Source of the DNA: Alteromonadaceae bacterium
GTDB taxonomy: Bacteria > Pseudomonadota > Gammaproteobacteria > Enterobacterales > Alteromonadaceae
DNA: 64,000 nucleotides
Assembly: GCA_013216015.1 (NCBI GenBank)
Contig: JABSOI010000002.1
Span: 1-64,000 of the forward strand
Reading direction: 5' to 3'
Shown piece by piece: positions 54,231 through 63,156 of the stretch. The notes below the pieces were generated by a model. That model was not told the origin of the DNA. It saw only the letters and a program-made list of their open reading frames with translations, and ran no database searches. The position numbers and the translations under genes were made by a program. Positions within the stretch are counted from its first letter, which is position 1. The number at the start of each line of letters is the position of its first letter.

Positions 54231-55805
54231 TTGAGTAAAAAATTAATCAGGTCAGGATTGATCGTAAGTATCATGACTTTTATTTCCCGTATACTTGGTT
54301 TGGTCCGTGATGTGGTAATTGCCAATATCATGGGGGCAGGGGCGTCAGCGGATGTATTTCTTGTTGCTAATAAAATCCCTAATTTTTTACGTCGTTTGTT
54401 TGCTGAAGGTGCTTTTGCACAGGCTTTTATTCCAGTATTAAGTGAATATCAGGAAAAGGATGAATTAAACGGAACGAATGAAACCCGGCAATTAATCGCA
54501 CAAGCGTCTGGAACATTGGGTGTTATTATTACCCTGGTAACTTTATTCGGTATGCTGGCTTCGCCCTTGATTATGATTTTATTTGGTGGCGGTTGGTATG
54601 CTGATTGGTTAAATGATGGTCCTGACAGTGGCAAATATGAATTAGCATCAACTTTACTTAAAATTACTTTTCCCTATTTGTGGTTTATCAGTTTTACAGC
54701 ACTTGCTGGAGCTATTTTAAATACTTTAGGAAAGTTTGCTGTTTCAGCATTTACTCCTGTTTTACTGAATATTTGTATCATTTTAATGGCTGTTTATGGC
54801 TCGTCTTCCTTTGAGGAACCCGCTTTCGCTTTGGCGTGGGGTGTTTTTTTAGGGGGACTGGTACAGTTTATTTTTCAAATTCCTTTTTTAATTCAAGCGA
54901 AGGTTTTTGTTAAGCCTCAGTGGGGATGGTCTTCACCCGGGCTTATTAAAATGCGTCGTTTAATGTTACCTGCCATTTTTGGTGTTTCAGTAACCCAAAT
55001 TAATTTATTACTCGATACTCAAATAGCTACCTGGCTTGTTACCGGATCTCCTAGTTGGTTGTATTACGCTGATCGCTTGTTAGAATTTCCCCTTGGGTTA
55101 TTTGGTATTGGTATCGCAACTGTAATATTACCAAGTTTAGCTAAGTTACATACTCGAAAAAATGACGATGAATTCACTCAGACACTGGATTGGGGTATTC
55201 GAATTGTCAGTTTATTTGGTTGGCCTGCATTGGCGGGATTAATGGTTTTGGCACAACCGATAATTATGGTGCTGTTTATGCGGGGTGAATTTAGCCAGCA
55301 TGATGTTATTCAAGTTTCTTTTGCTTTGTTTGCCTATATGTCTGGTTTAGTCAGCTTTATGTTTATTAAAGTATTGGCCCCGGGTTTTTATGCTCGCCAT
55401 GATACTAAAACGCCGGTCAGAATTGGTCTTAAAGCTATGGTGGCTAATATGGCATTAAACATAATGCTAGCGCCATTCCTGGGCTTTATTGGTTTAGCCC
55501 TTGCGACTACTTTGTCTGCAACTTTAAATGCAGCGCTACTGTATCAAGGTTTAAAGCATCAAGGTGTTTATCAGTTTTCAAGAAAGACACGATTATATAT
55601 TATGAAGTTATTAGTCTCTGCAGGCGTTATGGCTGCTGTGGTTTTTCAATTATCACCCCCATTTGAAATTTGGCTCGAATTAAGTTTTATTCAACAGGTG
55701 AGTAAACTTATATTCTGTATTACGTGCGGGGCGTTAAGTTATTTTTCTTGTATTTTTGTTTTTGGTATTCGCTTGCAAGATATTAAATTAAGCTCGGCAG
55801 GATAA
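54231..55805 (+). CDS. murJ: Lipid II flippase MurJ
   Basis: The start is placed at TTG 54231: GAGG ends 6 bases before it and the protein then begins SKKLIRSGLIVSIMTFISRI, as MurJ usually does. ATG 54219 and ATG 54153 are in-frame alternatives. The 524-aa product has about 14 membrane helices of the MOP/MATE-like exporter superfamily, with the conserved SRILGLVRDVVIANIMGAG and NLRRLFAEGAFAQAF-type (PNFLRRLFAEGAFAQAFIPV) motifs. It flips lipid II across the inner membrane for peptidoglycan synthesis and is essential. It is followed by ribF after 160 bases. Confidence 0.95.
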   Translation: MSKKLIRSGLIVSIMTFISRILGLVRDVVIANIMGAGASADVFLVANKIPNFLRRLFAEGAFAQAFIPVLSEYQEKDELNGTNETRQLIAQASGTLGVIITLVTLFGMLASPLIMILFGGGWYADWLNDGPDSGKYELASTLLKITFPYLWFISFTALAGAILNTLGKFAVSAFTPVLLNICIILMAVYGSSSFEEPAFALAWGVFLGGLVQFIFQIPFLIQAKVFVKPQWGWSSPGLIKMRRLMLPAIFGVSVTQINLLLDTQIATWLVTGSPSWLYYADRLLEFPLGLFGIGIATVILPSLAKLHTRKNDDEFTQTLDWGIRIVSLFGWPALAGLMVLAQPIIMVLFMRGEFSQHDVIQVSFALFAYMSGLVSFMFIKVLAPGFYARHDTKTPVRIGLKAMVANMALNIMLAPFLGFIGLALATTLSATLNAALLYQGLKHQGVYQFSRKTRLYIMKLLVSAGVMAAVVFQLSPPFEIWLELSFIQQVSKLIFCITCGALSYFSCIFVFGIRLQDIKLSSAG

Positions 55806-55965
55806 ATATTTCGATCAAATTGCTTATCTATGCTGATTCTTCTTGCATACTGATATATAATTCGACAGTTTTTATGTTCTTTAATGGTTATTAACATTTT
55901 GGATAGTCGTTAATTTCAGTTAATATTTTCCTTTAAATACTTTTTAAGCAAGGTTACGTCGTAAA

Positions 55966-56931
55966 ATGCAGTTAGTTCGTGGTATACACAATATTAAGCC
56001 TGCTGATTATGGTTGCGTTTTAACCATAGGTAATTTCGACGGTGTTCATTTAGGTCACCGTAAAGTTATCGCTGCTTTGGTGGCTAAAGCAAAAGCATTG
56101 AATTGTGTTGCCGCTGTGTTGGTATTTGAACCCCAGCCTCTAGAGTTATTTTCTCCAGAAATGGCACCAGCTCGGTTATATCGTTTACGTGACAAATATA
56201 ATTTACTGGAAAGCCTTGGTGTTGAACGACTAATTTGCGTTAATTTTAATAACAAATTTGCCAGTCAAAGTGCTGAACGATTTATTGAACATTTATTGGT
56301 AAAAAACTTAGGAATTAAGCATTTAATTGTTGGTGATGATTTTCATTTTGGTAAAAATCGTACCGGTAATTTTAATATGCTTTGTCAAGCGGGCAAAAAG
56401 TTTGGTTTTGCTGTTTCAGATACCGCCAGCTATAAAGTCTCCAACTGCAGAATTAGCAGTACCGAAATTCGCTATGCTTTAGAACAAGATAAATTAGCTG
56501 ATGCTGAAAGTATGCTTGGACGCCCTTATTCTATAATGGGCCGAGTATTTCATGGTGATAAACGAGGAAGACAACTAGGTTTCCCAACGGCAAATGTATT
56601 GTTAAAACGGCTGCTGTCACCTGTTAGTGGTGTTTATGCCGTGCAAGTAAACCTGCTAGAAAGTAATACAAACGAAATATTTTATGGTGTAGCCAATATT
56701 GGTGCTAGACCTACAGTTGCTGGGATAAGGCAACAACTTGAAGTACATATTTTTGATTTTGATGCTGATTTATATGGGCAGACGATAGAAGTGATAATGT
56801 TGAAAAAACTTCGTGCAGAAATGAAGTTTGATTCATTATCCAGTTTGACTCAACAAATCAGCAAAGACAGTGAGCAAGCCCGTATTTTTGTTAAAAATAG
56901 TTTACAAGAAAATACGCAATATTCTTTTTAG
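55966..56931 (+). CDS. ribF: Bifunctional riboflavin kinase/FAD synthetase
   Basis: The 321-aa enzyme has the N-terminal FMN adenylyltransferase domain (TIGNFDGVHLGHRKVI with the nucleotidyltransferase HxGH-like motif; GDDFHFGKNRTGNF; ISSTEIRYALEQ). The C-terminal riboflavin kinase domain begins around GRVFHGDKRGRQLGFPTANV and includes GVANIGARPTV. It converts riboflavin to FMN and FAD. Upstream of ileS by 31 bases, as in E. coli, so both are probably one transcript. Confidence 0.97.
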   Translation: MQLVRGIHNIKPADYGCVLTIGNFDGVHLGHRKVIAALVAKAKALNCVAAVLVFEPQPLELFSPEMAPARLYRLRDKYNLLESLGVERLICVNFNNKFASQSAERFIEHLLVKNLGIKHLIVGDDFHFGKNRTGNFNMLCQAGKKFGFAVSDTASYKVSNCRISSTEIRYALEQDKLADAESMLGRPYSIMGRVFHGDKRGRQLGFPTANVLLKRLLSPVSGVYAVQVNLLESNTNEIFYGVANIGARPTVAGIRQQLEVHIFDFDADLYGQTIEVIMLKKLRAEMKFDSLSSLTQQISKDSEQARIFVKNSLQENTQYSF

Positions 56932-56962
56932 AGTCGGTTTTTAGATACGGATAATATTTTAA

Positions 56963-59812
56963 ATGAGTGATTACAAACATACCTTGAATTTACCATCTAC
57001 CTCTTTCGCGATGAAAGGTAATATGGCAAATCGTGAACCACAGATGCTGAAAGATTGGGCGGAAAAAGATCTTTATGGTCAGATCCGTGCCGCCAAAAAA
57101 GGTAAAAAATCATTTATTTTACATGATGGACCTCCTTACGCGAATGGTAATATTCACTTAGGACATGCGTTAAATAAAATTTTAAAAGATATTATCGTAA
57201 AATCAAAAACGTTATCTGATTATAACTCACCCTATGTGCCTGGTTGGGATTGTCATGGTTTACCGATTGAATTAATGGTTGAAAAGAAAGTCGGTAAACC
57301 AGGTCATAAAGTTTCAGCCAGTGTTTTTCGTGAAAAGTGTCGGGAATATGCAGCTAAACAGGTTAATGGACAGCGAGAAGATTTCAAACGTTTAGGTATT
57401 TTTGGTGATTGGGATAAACCTTATTTAACCATGGATTTTGATACTGAAGCCAATATTATCCGCGCTTTAGGCAAAATCGCAGAAAATGGTCACTTGCATC
57501 AAGGTTTCAAACCTGTTCATTGGTGTACAGATTGTGGTTCATCTTTGGCTGAAGCTGAAGTGGAATACCAAGATAAACAATCACCAGCAATTGATGTGGC
57601 TTTTAAAGTATTGGAAGAAACCGTTGCCGATAAATTTTCACATCCTGAAAATCATGCGGGTGAAGGTGAACTTTCTATAGTTATCTGGACAACAACTCCT
57701 TGGACATTACCCGCTAACCGCGCTGTATCCGTTCATCCTGATGTTGAATATACTTTGGTGCAGTGTGAAACTGAAAAAGGTAATAAGCGTTTAATTATAG
57801 CGTCTGACTTGGTTAGCTCATGTATGGATCGTTTTGGTATTGATAAATATCATGCACTGGGTTTTTGTAAAGGTAGTGAGCTGGATTTAGTACAGATCAA
57901 ACATCCGTTTTATGATTTTACTGTGCCTATTATTTTAGGTGATCATGTTACCACTGAATCAGGCACAGGTTGTGTGCATACGGCCCCTGGTCATGGTGTA
58001 GAAGATTTTGTTGTTGGTAAGCAATACGATTTGGAAGTTGCTAATCCTGTTGGTGCCAATGGCGTTTATTTAGCAGATACACCACTGTTCGCCGGACAAC
58101 ATGTGTTTAAAGCGAATGCCAATGTCATTGAAGTATTGAAAGAGCACGGCGCTTTGTTGCACCATCATGCTATTGAGCATTCTTATCCACATTGCTGGCG
58201 TCATAAAACACCACTTATTTTCCGCGCAACACCACAATGGTTTATTAGCATGGACAAGCAGAAGTTACGTGACGCTTCTTTAGCTGAAATTAAAAATACC
58301 CAGTGGATCCCTGATTGGGGACAAAGAAGAATTGAATTAATGGTGGAAGGCCGCCCTGATTGGTGTATTTCTCGTCAGAGAACCTGGGGTGTACCAATGG
58401 CTTTGTTTATTCATAAAGATACAGGTGCTTTGCATCCCCGTAGTATTGAATTGATAGAACAGGTGGCTAAACGTGTAGAGAAATCAGGTATTCAAGCTTG
58501 GTTTGATATGGATGCCTCAGAATTGATTGGCGAAGATGCTAAAGAATACGTCAAAGTAGCTGATACTTTAGATGTTTGGTTTGATTCGGGCGTTACGCAT
58601 TCTTCTGTTATTGAAGCACGTGACGAATTTGATGGCCCTGCTGACATATATCTTGAAGGCTCTGATCAACATCGTGGTTGGTTTATGTCATCGATGATCT
58701 CAGCTGTAGCCATGAATGGTAAAGCACCGTACAAACAAGTGCTTACTCATGGTTTTACCGTTGATGTCAACGGTTATAAAATGTCTAAATCACTAGGCAA
58801 TGTTATTACACCATCAGAAGTGACCAATAAACTGGGTGCAGATGTTCTTCGCTTATGGGTTGCTTCGGTTAACTATACGCAAGAAATTACTGTTTCAGAT
58901 GAAATATTCAAACGCCAGGCAGACGCATATCGTCGTATTCGTAATACGTCACGTTTTTTACTTGCTAACTTAGCTGGTTTTGAACCGTCTCAACATACTG
59001 TTGCTTTTGATGAAATGGTGGCATTAGATCGCTGGGCAGTTGGTCGTGCTGCACAATTACAAGAAGAAATTGTTGCGGCTTACGATGAATATGAATTTCA
59101 TAGTGTTGTTCACAAGTTAATGAACTTCTGTACGAATGAGTTAGGTGGTTTCTATCTGGATATTATTAAGGATCGGCAGTATACATCGAAAACAGACAGT
59201 GTTACCCGTCGTTCGTGTCAAACTGCTATTTATCTTATTGCCGAAGCTATGACCCGTTGGATGGCGCCCATTTTATCTTTCACAGCACAGGAAATTTGGA
59301 AAGCATTACCAAATGCAACTTCTGGACAGGAACGTGAAGAGTTTGTATTTACTGGTGTATGGTTTGATGGTTTAGAAAAATTACCTGAAAATACTGAATT
59401 GAACAATGATTATTGGAATGATTTATTATTAGTTCGGACAGAAGTAAACAGAGTATTAGAGTTAGCCCGTAAGGAAAAACAACTCGGTAAAGCACTTGAA
59501 GCTCAAGTGACGTTATATGCGACACAGGAATTAGCAACAAAATTGTTAGTTTTAGGAGAAGAGTTACGCTTTGTATTGATTACTTCACAAGCAACAGTTG
59601 AAATAGTGACATGTGCTCCAGATAATGTAGAAGATATTAATGCTACAGAGGTTGAGGGTTTATGGTTGAAAGTTGCCCCTTCAACAGGGACTAAATGTGA
59701 ACGTTGCTGGCATTTGACTGATGATATTGGTCAACATGAAAGCCATACAGATATTTGTGGTCGTTGTATTACTAATATTGATGGCGTCGGCGAAGTTCGC
59801 CAATTTGCTTAA
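56963..59812 (+). CDS. ileS: Isoleucyl-tRNA synthetase
   Basis: The 949-aa class I synthetase has the HIGH motif as HLGH (65-68, in [13 protein letters not shown]), the CP1 editing domain ([25 protein letters not shown]), the KMSKS loop at 606-610 ([10 protein letters not shown]) and a C-terminal zinc knuckle ([10 protein letters not shown]...ICGRC). The length matches the bacterial type closest to E. coli IleS (938 aa). It charges tRNA-Ile. Between ribF and lspA, as usual. Confidence 0.98.
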   Translation: MSDYKHTLNLPSTSFAMKGNMANREPQMLKDWAEKDLYGQIRAAKKGKKSFILHDGPPYANGNIHLGHALNKILKDIIVKSKTLSDYNSPYVPGWDCHGLPIELMVEKKVGKPGHKVSASVFREKCREYAAKQVNGQREDFKRLGIFGDWDKPYLTMDFDTEANIIRALGKIAENGHLHQGFKPVHWCTDCGSSLAEAEVEYQDKQSPAIDVAFKVLEETVADKFSHPENHAGEGELSIVIWTTTPWTLPANRAVSVHPDVEYTLVQCETEKGNKRLIIASDLVSSCMDRFGIDKYHALGFCKGSELDLVQIKHPFYDFTVPIILGDHVTTESGTGCVHTAPGHGVEDFVVGKQYDLEVANPVGANGVYLADTPLFAGQHVFKANANVIEVLKEHGALLHHHAIEHSYPHCWRHKTPLIFRATPQWFISMDKQKLRDASLAEIKNTQWIPDWGQRRIELMVEGRPDWCISRQRTWGVPMALFIHKDTGALHPRSIELIEQVAKRVEKSGIQAWFDMDASELIGEDAKEYVKVADTLDVWFDSGVTHSSVIEARDEFDGPADIYLEGSDQHRGWFMSSMISAVAMNGKAPYKQVLTHGFTVDVNGYKMSKSLGNVITPSEVTNKLGADVLRLWVASVNYTQEITVSDEIFKRQADAYRRIRNTSRFLLANLAGFEPSQHTVAFDEMVALDRWAVGRAAQLQEEIVAAYDEYEFHSVVHKLMNFCTNELGGFYLDIIKDRQYTSKTDSVTRRSCQTAIYLIAEAMTRWMAPILSFTAQEIWKALPNATSGQEREEFVFTGVWFDGLEKLPENTELNNDYWNDLLLVRTEVNRVLELARKEKQLGKALEAQVTLYATQELATKLLVLGEELRFVLITSQATVEIVTCAPDNVEDINATEVEGLWLKVAPSTGTKCERCWHLTDDIGQHESHTDICGRCITNIDGVGEVRQFA

Positions 59813-59971
59813 TGTCAGCTAATATCAAGCAAACATCCGCAAATATATAATTTTACCTGAAGGTATATAGGTACTTTTATCACTTGTTGCAGTTACCTGT
59901 AATAAGTGATTTAAGTAAAAAATTCAGTAAACTGCGACTATTTAGACAATAAGTCATGAGATACAACTACG

Positions 59972-60508
59972 ATGAATTCAAATATTTCCTCGATTAACAA
60001 ATTACCTTTAAAACAATCAGGTTTGCGCTGGATTTGGCTGACTTTGATTTTTTTAGTGCTTGATCAAATAAGTAAACAATGGGTGGCGGGTTCAATGGAA
60101 CTCTATCAATCTATTAATATTTTACCTTTTTTTAATATCAGCTATGTTCATAATCCTGGTGCAGCATTTAGCTTTCTTGCTGATCAAGGTGGCTGGCAGC
60201 GTTGGTTTTTTACAGCTATTGCCGCCATTGCGAGTATAATCTTTGTTGTTTGGATGGCTAAAATACCTAAAGAACAAAGAACATTAAGTATTGCCTTTGC
60301 CTTGATGTTAAGTGGAGCGTTAGGCAATTTAATTGATCGGGTTCTGTATGGTTATGTTATCGATTTTTTAGATTTTTATCTTGGTGGATCACATTGGCCA
60401 GCATTTAATGTGGCCGATTCGATGATATTTATTGGTGCTGCTTTTATGATTGTTGATTCATTCAAGAGTCAAGCGGATGATAAAGATGCAACCAAAATCC
60501 AATCATAG
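59972..60508 (+). CDS. lspA: Prolipoprotein signal peptidase (signal peptidase II)
   Basis: The 178-aa membrane protein has four helices and the conserved LspA boxes: DQISKQW (31-37), VHNPGAAFSF (59-68), GNLIDRVLYGYVIDFLDF with catalytic Asp122, and FNVADS with Asp149. It removes signal peptides from lipid-modified prolipoproteins, and at least five lipoproteins are encoded in this window. The downstream fkpB is separated by an inserted repeat element. Confidence 0.97.
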   Translation: MNSNISSINKLPLKQSGLRWIWLTLIFLVLDQISKQWVAGSMELYQSINILPFFNISYVHNPGAAFSFLADQGGWQRWFFTAIAAIASIIFVVWMAKIPKEQRTLSIAFALMLSGALGNLIDRVLYGYVIDFLDFYLGGSHWPAFNVADSMIFIGAAFMIVDSFKSQADDKDATKIQS

Positions 60509-60524
60509 AAAAAGTAGTGAAGTG

Positions 60525-60740
60525 ATACCAATTCCATAAATAAAGTGATCAATATTCAATGAGGATAAATTGCCAATAGTACAGGTTTTTTGCTCCTGGC
60601 AAAACCTAAGTACCTACATCGACGTGCATGGATGCACTAATGCAGCGTAGGCATGGATGTCTAGGAGCTGCCATGTCGGCAACGCAGCTAGTGGTGATTT
60701 GACCATTTGAAGATGATCACTTTATTAATGGATTTGGTAT
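60525..60740. repeat. Modular palindromic intergenic element, copy 3
   Basis: The ends ATACCAATTCCATAAATAAAGTG and CACTTTATTAATGGATTTGGTAT are inverted. It shares the ATTCAATGAGGATAAATTGCC shoulder, the ACGTGCATGGATGCACTAATG...TAGGAGCTGCCATGTCGG module and the GCAGCTAGTGGTGATTT shoulder with copy 1. It lacks the GCCTGATTGAACAATAGC module. It lies inside the normally compact lspA-fkpB spacer. Confidence 0.9.
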
Positions 60741-60770
60741 GAGTTAAAAGTAATTGAAAGTAGTGAAAAG

Positions 60771-61220
60771 ATGAAAGAGACAGAAGCTGTAAATAAGCCA
60801 GTAGAAAAAAATTCCGAGATTATTGTTCATATAACCATGAAACTTTCCGATGGTTCGGCGGCAGATAGTACTAAAGTAAATAATAAACCAGCAAAAATTA
60901 TTATGGGCGACGAGAGTATTTCGCTCGCTTTTGAAGATCATTTATTAGGCATGAAAGCAGGTGAAAATAAAGAATTTATGCTCACGGCCGTAGATGCCTT
61001 CGGGGAATCTAACCCTGATAATATCCATTATATGGATATCAACAAATTTAGCAGTGATGCACCGGCAAAAGTCGGAAATATTATTACATTTAGTCAGCCG
61101 GGAGGTGAATTACCCGGTATGATTAAAGACGTTTCAGGTACATCGGTAACAGTTGATTTTAATCACCCTTTAGCAGGGCAAGATGTTACTTTTGTCATTG
61201 ATCTTATTGAAGTGCTTTAG
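60771..61220 (+). CDS. fkpB: FKBP-type peptidyl-prolyl isomerase, SlpA type
   Basis: The 149-aa protein matches the small FkpB/SlpA FKBPs: IVHITMKLSDGSAADST, MGDESISLAFEDHLLGMKAG with the IF-domain-like insert (MLTAVDAFGESNPDNIHYMD), and VTVDFNHPLAGQDVTFVIDL. It catalyses prolyl isomerisation and acts as a chaperone in the cytoplasm. It precedes ispH by 20 bases, the standard lspA-fkpB-ispH order. The leader holds only a modest GAAAAG ribosome-binding site, 5 bases before ATG. Confidence 0.95.
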   Translation: MKETEAVNKPVEKNSEIIVHITMKLSDGSAADSTKVNNKPAKIIMGDESISLAFEDHLLGMKAGENKEFMLTAVDAFGESNPDNIHYMDINKFSSDAPAKVGNIITFSQPGGELPGMIKDVSGTSVTVDFNHPLAGQDVTFVIDLIEVL

Positions 61221-61240
61221 CGAAAAGGAGCAGGTAAATT

Positions 61241-62170
61241 ATGAAAATTATTTTAGCAAACCCTAGAGGTTTTTGTGCAGGGGTAGATCGGGCCATCAGT
61301 ATTGTCGATCGTGCTTTAGATTTGTTTTCTGCACCAATATATGTTCGTCATGAAGTGGTGCATAACAAATTTGTTGTAGATGGCTTAAAAAAGCGTGGTG
61401 CAATATTTGTTGAAGAATTAGACGAAGTACCTGATGACGGTACAGTTATATTCAGTGCTCATGGAGTATCAAAAGCGGTTCGTAACCAGGCAAAACAACG
61501 TGGTTTGAAAGTATTTGATGCAACTTGTCCATTAGTCACTAAAGTTCATATGGAAGTCTCAAGAGCAAGTCGTCAATCTGTTGAATGCATTTTAATTGGT
61601 CATGCGGGACATCCTGAAGTTGAAGGCACAATGGGTCAGTATGAAAGTGAGGAAGGTGGCATTTATCTGGTTGAATCTGTTGAAGATGTTAATAAACTTA
61701 GCGTCAAAAATTCAGAAAAATTATACTTTTCCAGCCAAACAACACTCTCTGTTGATGATACCAGCGATATAATCGATGCTTTAGTCACTAAATATCCAAA
61801 GATTGAAGGGCCACGTAAAGATGATATTTGTTATGCTACTCAGAATCGACAAGATGCAGTAAGAGCTATAGCTTCAAAAGTAGATTTACTACTGGTTGTT
61901 GGTGCAAAAAACAGCTCGAATTCTAACCGGTTGAGAGAAGTAGCTGAAAAGATGGGTACAACGGCTTATTTGATTGATACCGCAGATAATATTGAACCAG
62001 CATGGTTAGAATCAGTTAATTGTATTGGTGTAACCGCTGGAGCATCGGCCCCGGCTATTTTGGTGAAACAAGTGGTTGAAGCATTAAAAATCTTTGGTGG
62101 TCAAGAGGTTATTGAGCATGAAGGTCGTGAAGAAAATATTGTATTTGCACTACCTTCGCAGTTACGCTAA
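61241..62170 (+). CDS. ispH: 4-hydroxy-3-methylbut-2-enyl diphosphate reductase
   Basis: The 309-aa enzyme of the methylerythritol phosphate pathway has its three [4Fe-4S] cysteines at the expected positions: Cys12 (NPRGFCAGV), Cys96 ([10 protein letters not shown]) and Cys197 ([14 protein letters not shown]). The substrate loop [13 protein letters not shown] and Glu in VEGTMGQY are also present. It makes IPP and DMAPP, the precursors of all isoprenoids in the cell. AAAGGAG is its ribosome-binding site. The pilin operon follows after a 400-base gap. Confidence 0.98.
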   Translation: MKIILANPRGFCAGVDRAISIVDRALDLFSAPIYVRHEVVHNKFVVDGLKKRGAIFVEELDEVPDDGTVIFSAHGVSKAVRNQAKQRGLKVFDATCPLVTKVHMEVSRASRQSVECILIGHAGHPEVEGTMGQYESEEGGIYLVESVEDVNKLSVKNSEKLYFSSQTTLSVDDTSDIIDALVTKYPKIEGPRKDDICYATQNRQDAVRAIASKVDLLLVVGAKNSSNSNRLREVAEKMGTTAYLIDTADNIEPAWLESVNCIGVTAGASAPAILVKQVVEALKIFGGQEVIEHEGREENIVFALPSQLR

Positions 62171-62556
62171 TTTCTAATACCAAATCGGTTTAATTATCCT
62201 TATGGGGATACTTCCAAATGGTTTGGGTATAATAAGTTGCGCAGTTAAAATATCAAATGTGACTGCGTAAGAATATAATGAAGTAGTAACTTTACATTTC
62301 TGTCTAATTATTATACATTGTTTGAACAAAAATAAATTTTCATTTATATTTTAATAGCCCCCTCTGTTTAAATATATGCGTTTAGTGTGTCATATATTTC
62401 TTTATCTAAGTTATGTTGAATTACAGGTGATTTACGTTAAATATCATTTATACTTTGATCAAAACTTTAATTTTTAAATTAATCTGGTGTTTGTTGATAA
62501 TACCAATTCCGTTAATTAATTGATTGAAATTCAATGAGAATAGATTACCTTGAAAG
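62171..62556. other. Gene-free stretch between ispH and pilV
   Basis: No gene is seen; a fimT/gspH-type pilin gene, often found here, is absent. AATACCAAATCGGTTT...AAATGGTTTGGGTATAA (about 62178-62233) is an imperfect palindrome of the TTTGGGTATA family. A half copy of the modular element occupies 62499-62554. Confidence 0.6.
62499..62554. repeat. Half copy of the modular element before pilV
   Basis: AATACCAATTCCGTTAATTA and ATTCAATGAGAATAGATTACC match the left end of copy 3 (60525). The sequence then breaks into the GGAT tract. No right end is present. Confidence 0.7.
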
Positions 62557-62580
62557 GGATGGATGGATGGATGGATGGAT
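62557..62580 (+). repeat. Tetranucleotide tract (GGAT)6 at the pilV start
   Basis: Six exact GGAT units follow a GAAAGGGA ribosome-binding core and end in the ATG of MKYQKG. Each unit boundary makes an ATG, one every 4 bases, so the frame of all but the last changes with copy number. Confidence 0.95.
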
Positions 62581-63148
62581 GAAATATCAGAAAGGTATGA
62601 CGTTACTTGAAGTTATGATTGCTTTTTTTATTCTGGTTACTGGTATTTTAGGCGCTGTAGCTATGCAAGCTACTTCAAAGAAAGGAAGTTTTGATGCTAT
62701 GCAAAGGTCTGTTGCATCGTCGTTAGCACAGGATATCCTTGAAAGGATGCGTAGTAATAGTTCTTCTACTGCTGTCTTGGAGGCGTATGAAGGCACTTAT
62801 GGTGCAACGTTGAACCCTGTTCCTGAAATTAGGTGTAATTCTGCTGCTTCTTTATGCACAAATCAAAATATGGTTGTTAATGATTTATATGAGTGGGAAT
62901 TAAGCATAATGGGGGCCGACGTTAAAAATGGTGAGGATTCCACTGGCGGATTACTCGATGGATTAGCTTGTATTTCTCATCTTAATAACCAAGTTAGGAT
63001 AGTTATCAGTTGGCAAGGTCGTGAAGCCACGTCTGATGCATACGCTAGTGTTGACTACACTTCTGCTAACCTTTCTGCTTTAGCTGCATCTTGTGGTCTG
63101 GCTGGTAATACACGCCGGCAGGTGGCGATCGAAGCTTTTATTTTTTAG
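62579..63148 (+). CDS. pilV: Type IV pilus minor pilin PilV
   Basis: The 189-aa form starting at ATG 62579 begins with the class III prepilin leader MKYQKG cut before MTLLEVMIAFFILVTGILGA, with the key Glu at mature position 5. ATG 62567, in frame and 7 bases from the GAAAGGGA core, would add MDGW and is an equal candidate. The remaining body (SLAQDILERMRSNSSS, VRIVISWQGR, ASCGLAGNTRRQVAIEAFIF) fits PilV: a disulfide-bearing beta domain and the LAQDILERMR helix. Minor pilins prime pilus assembly with PilW, PilX and PilY1. It lies directly before pilW. Confidence 0.9.
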   Translation: MKYQKGMTLLEVMIAFFILVTGILGAVAMQATSKKGSFDAMQRSVASSLAQDILERMRSNSSSTAVLEAYEGTYGATLNPVPEIRCNSAASLCTNQNMVVNDLYEWELSIMGADVKNGEDSTGGLLDGLACISHLNNQVRIVISWQGREATSDAYASVDYTSANLSALAASCGLAGNTRRQVAIEAFIF

Positions 63149-63156
63149 AGTAAGTT

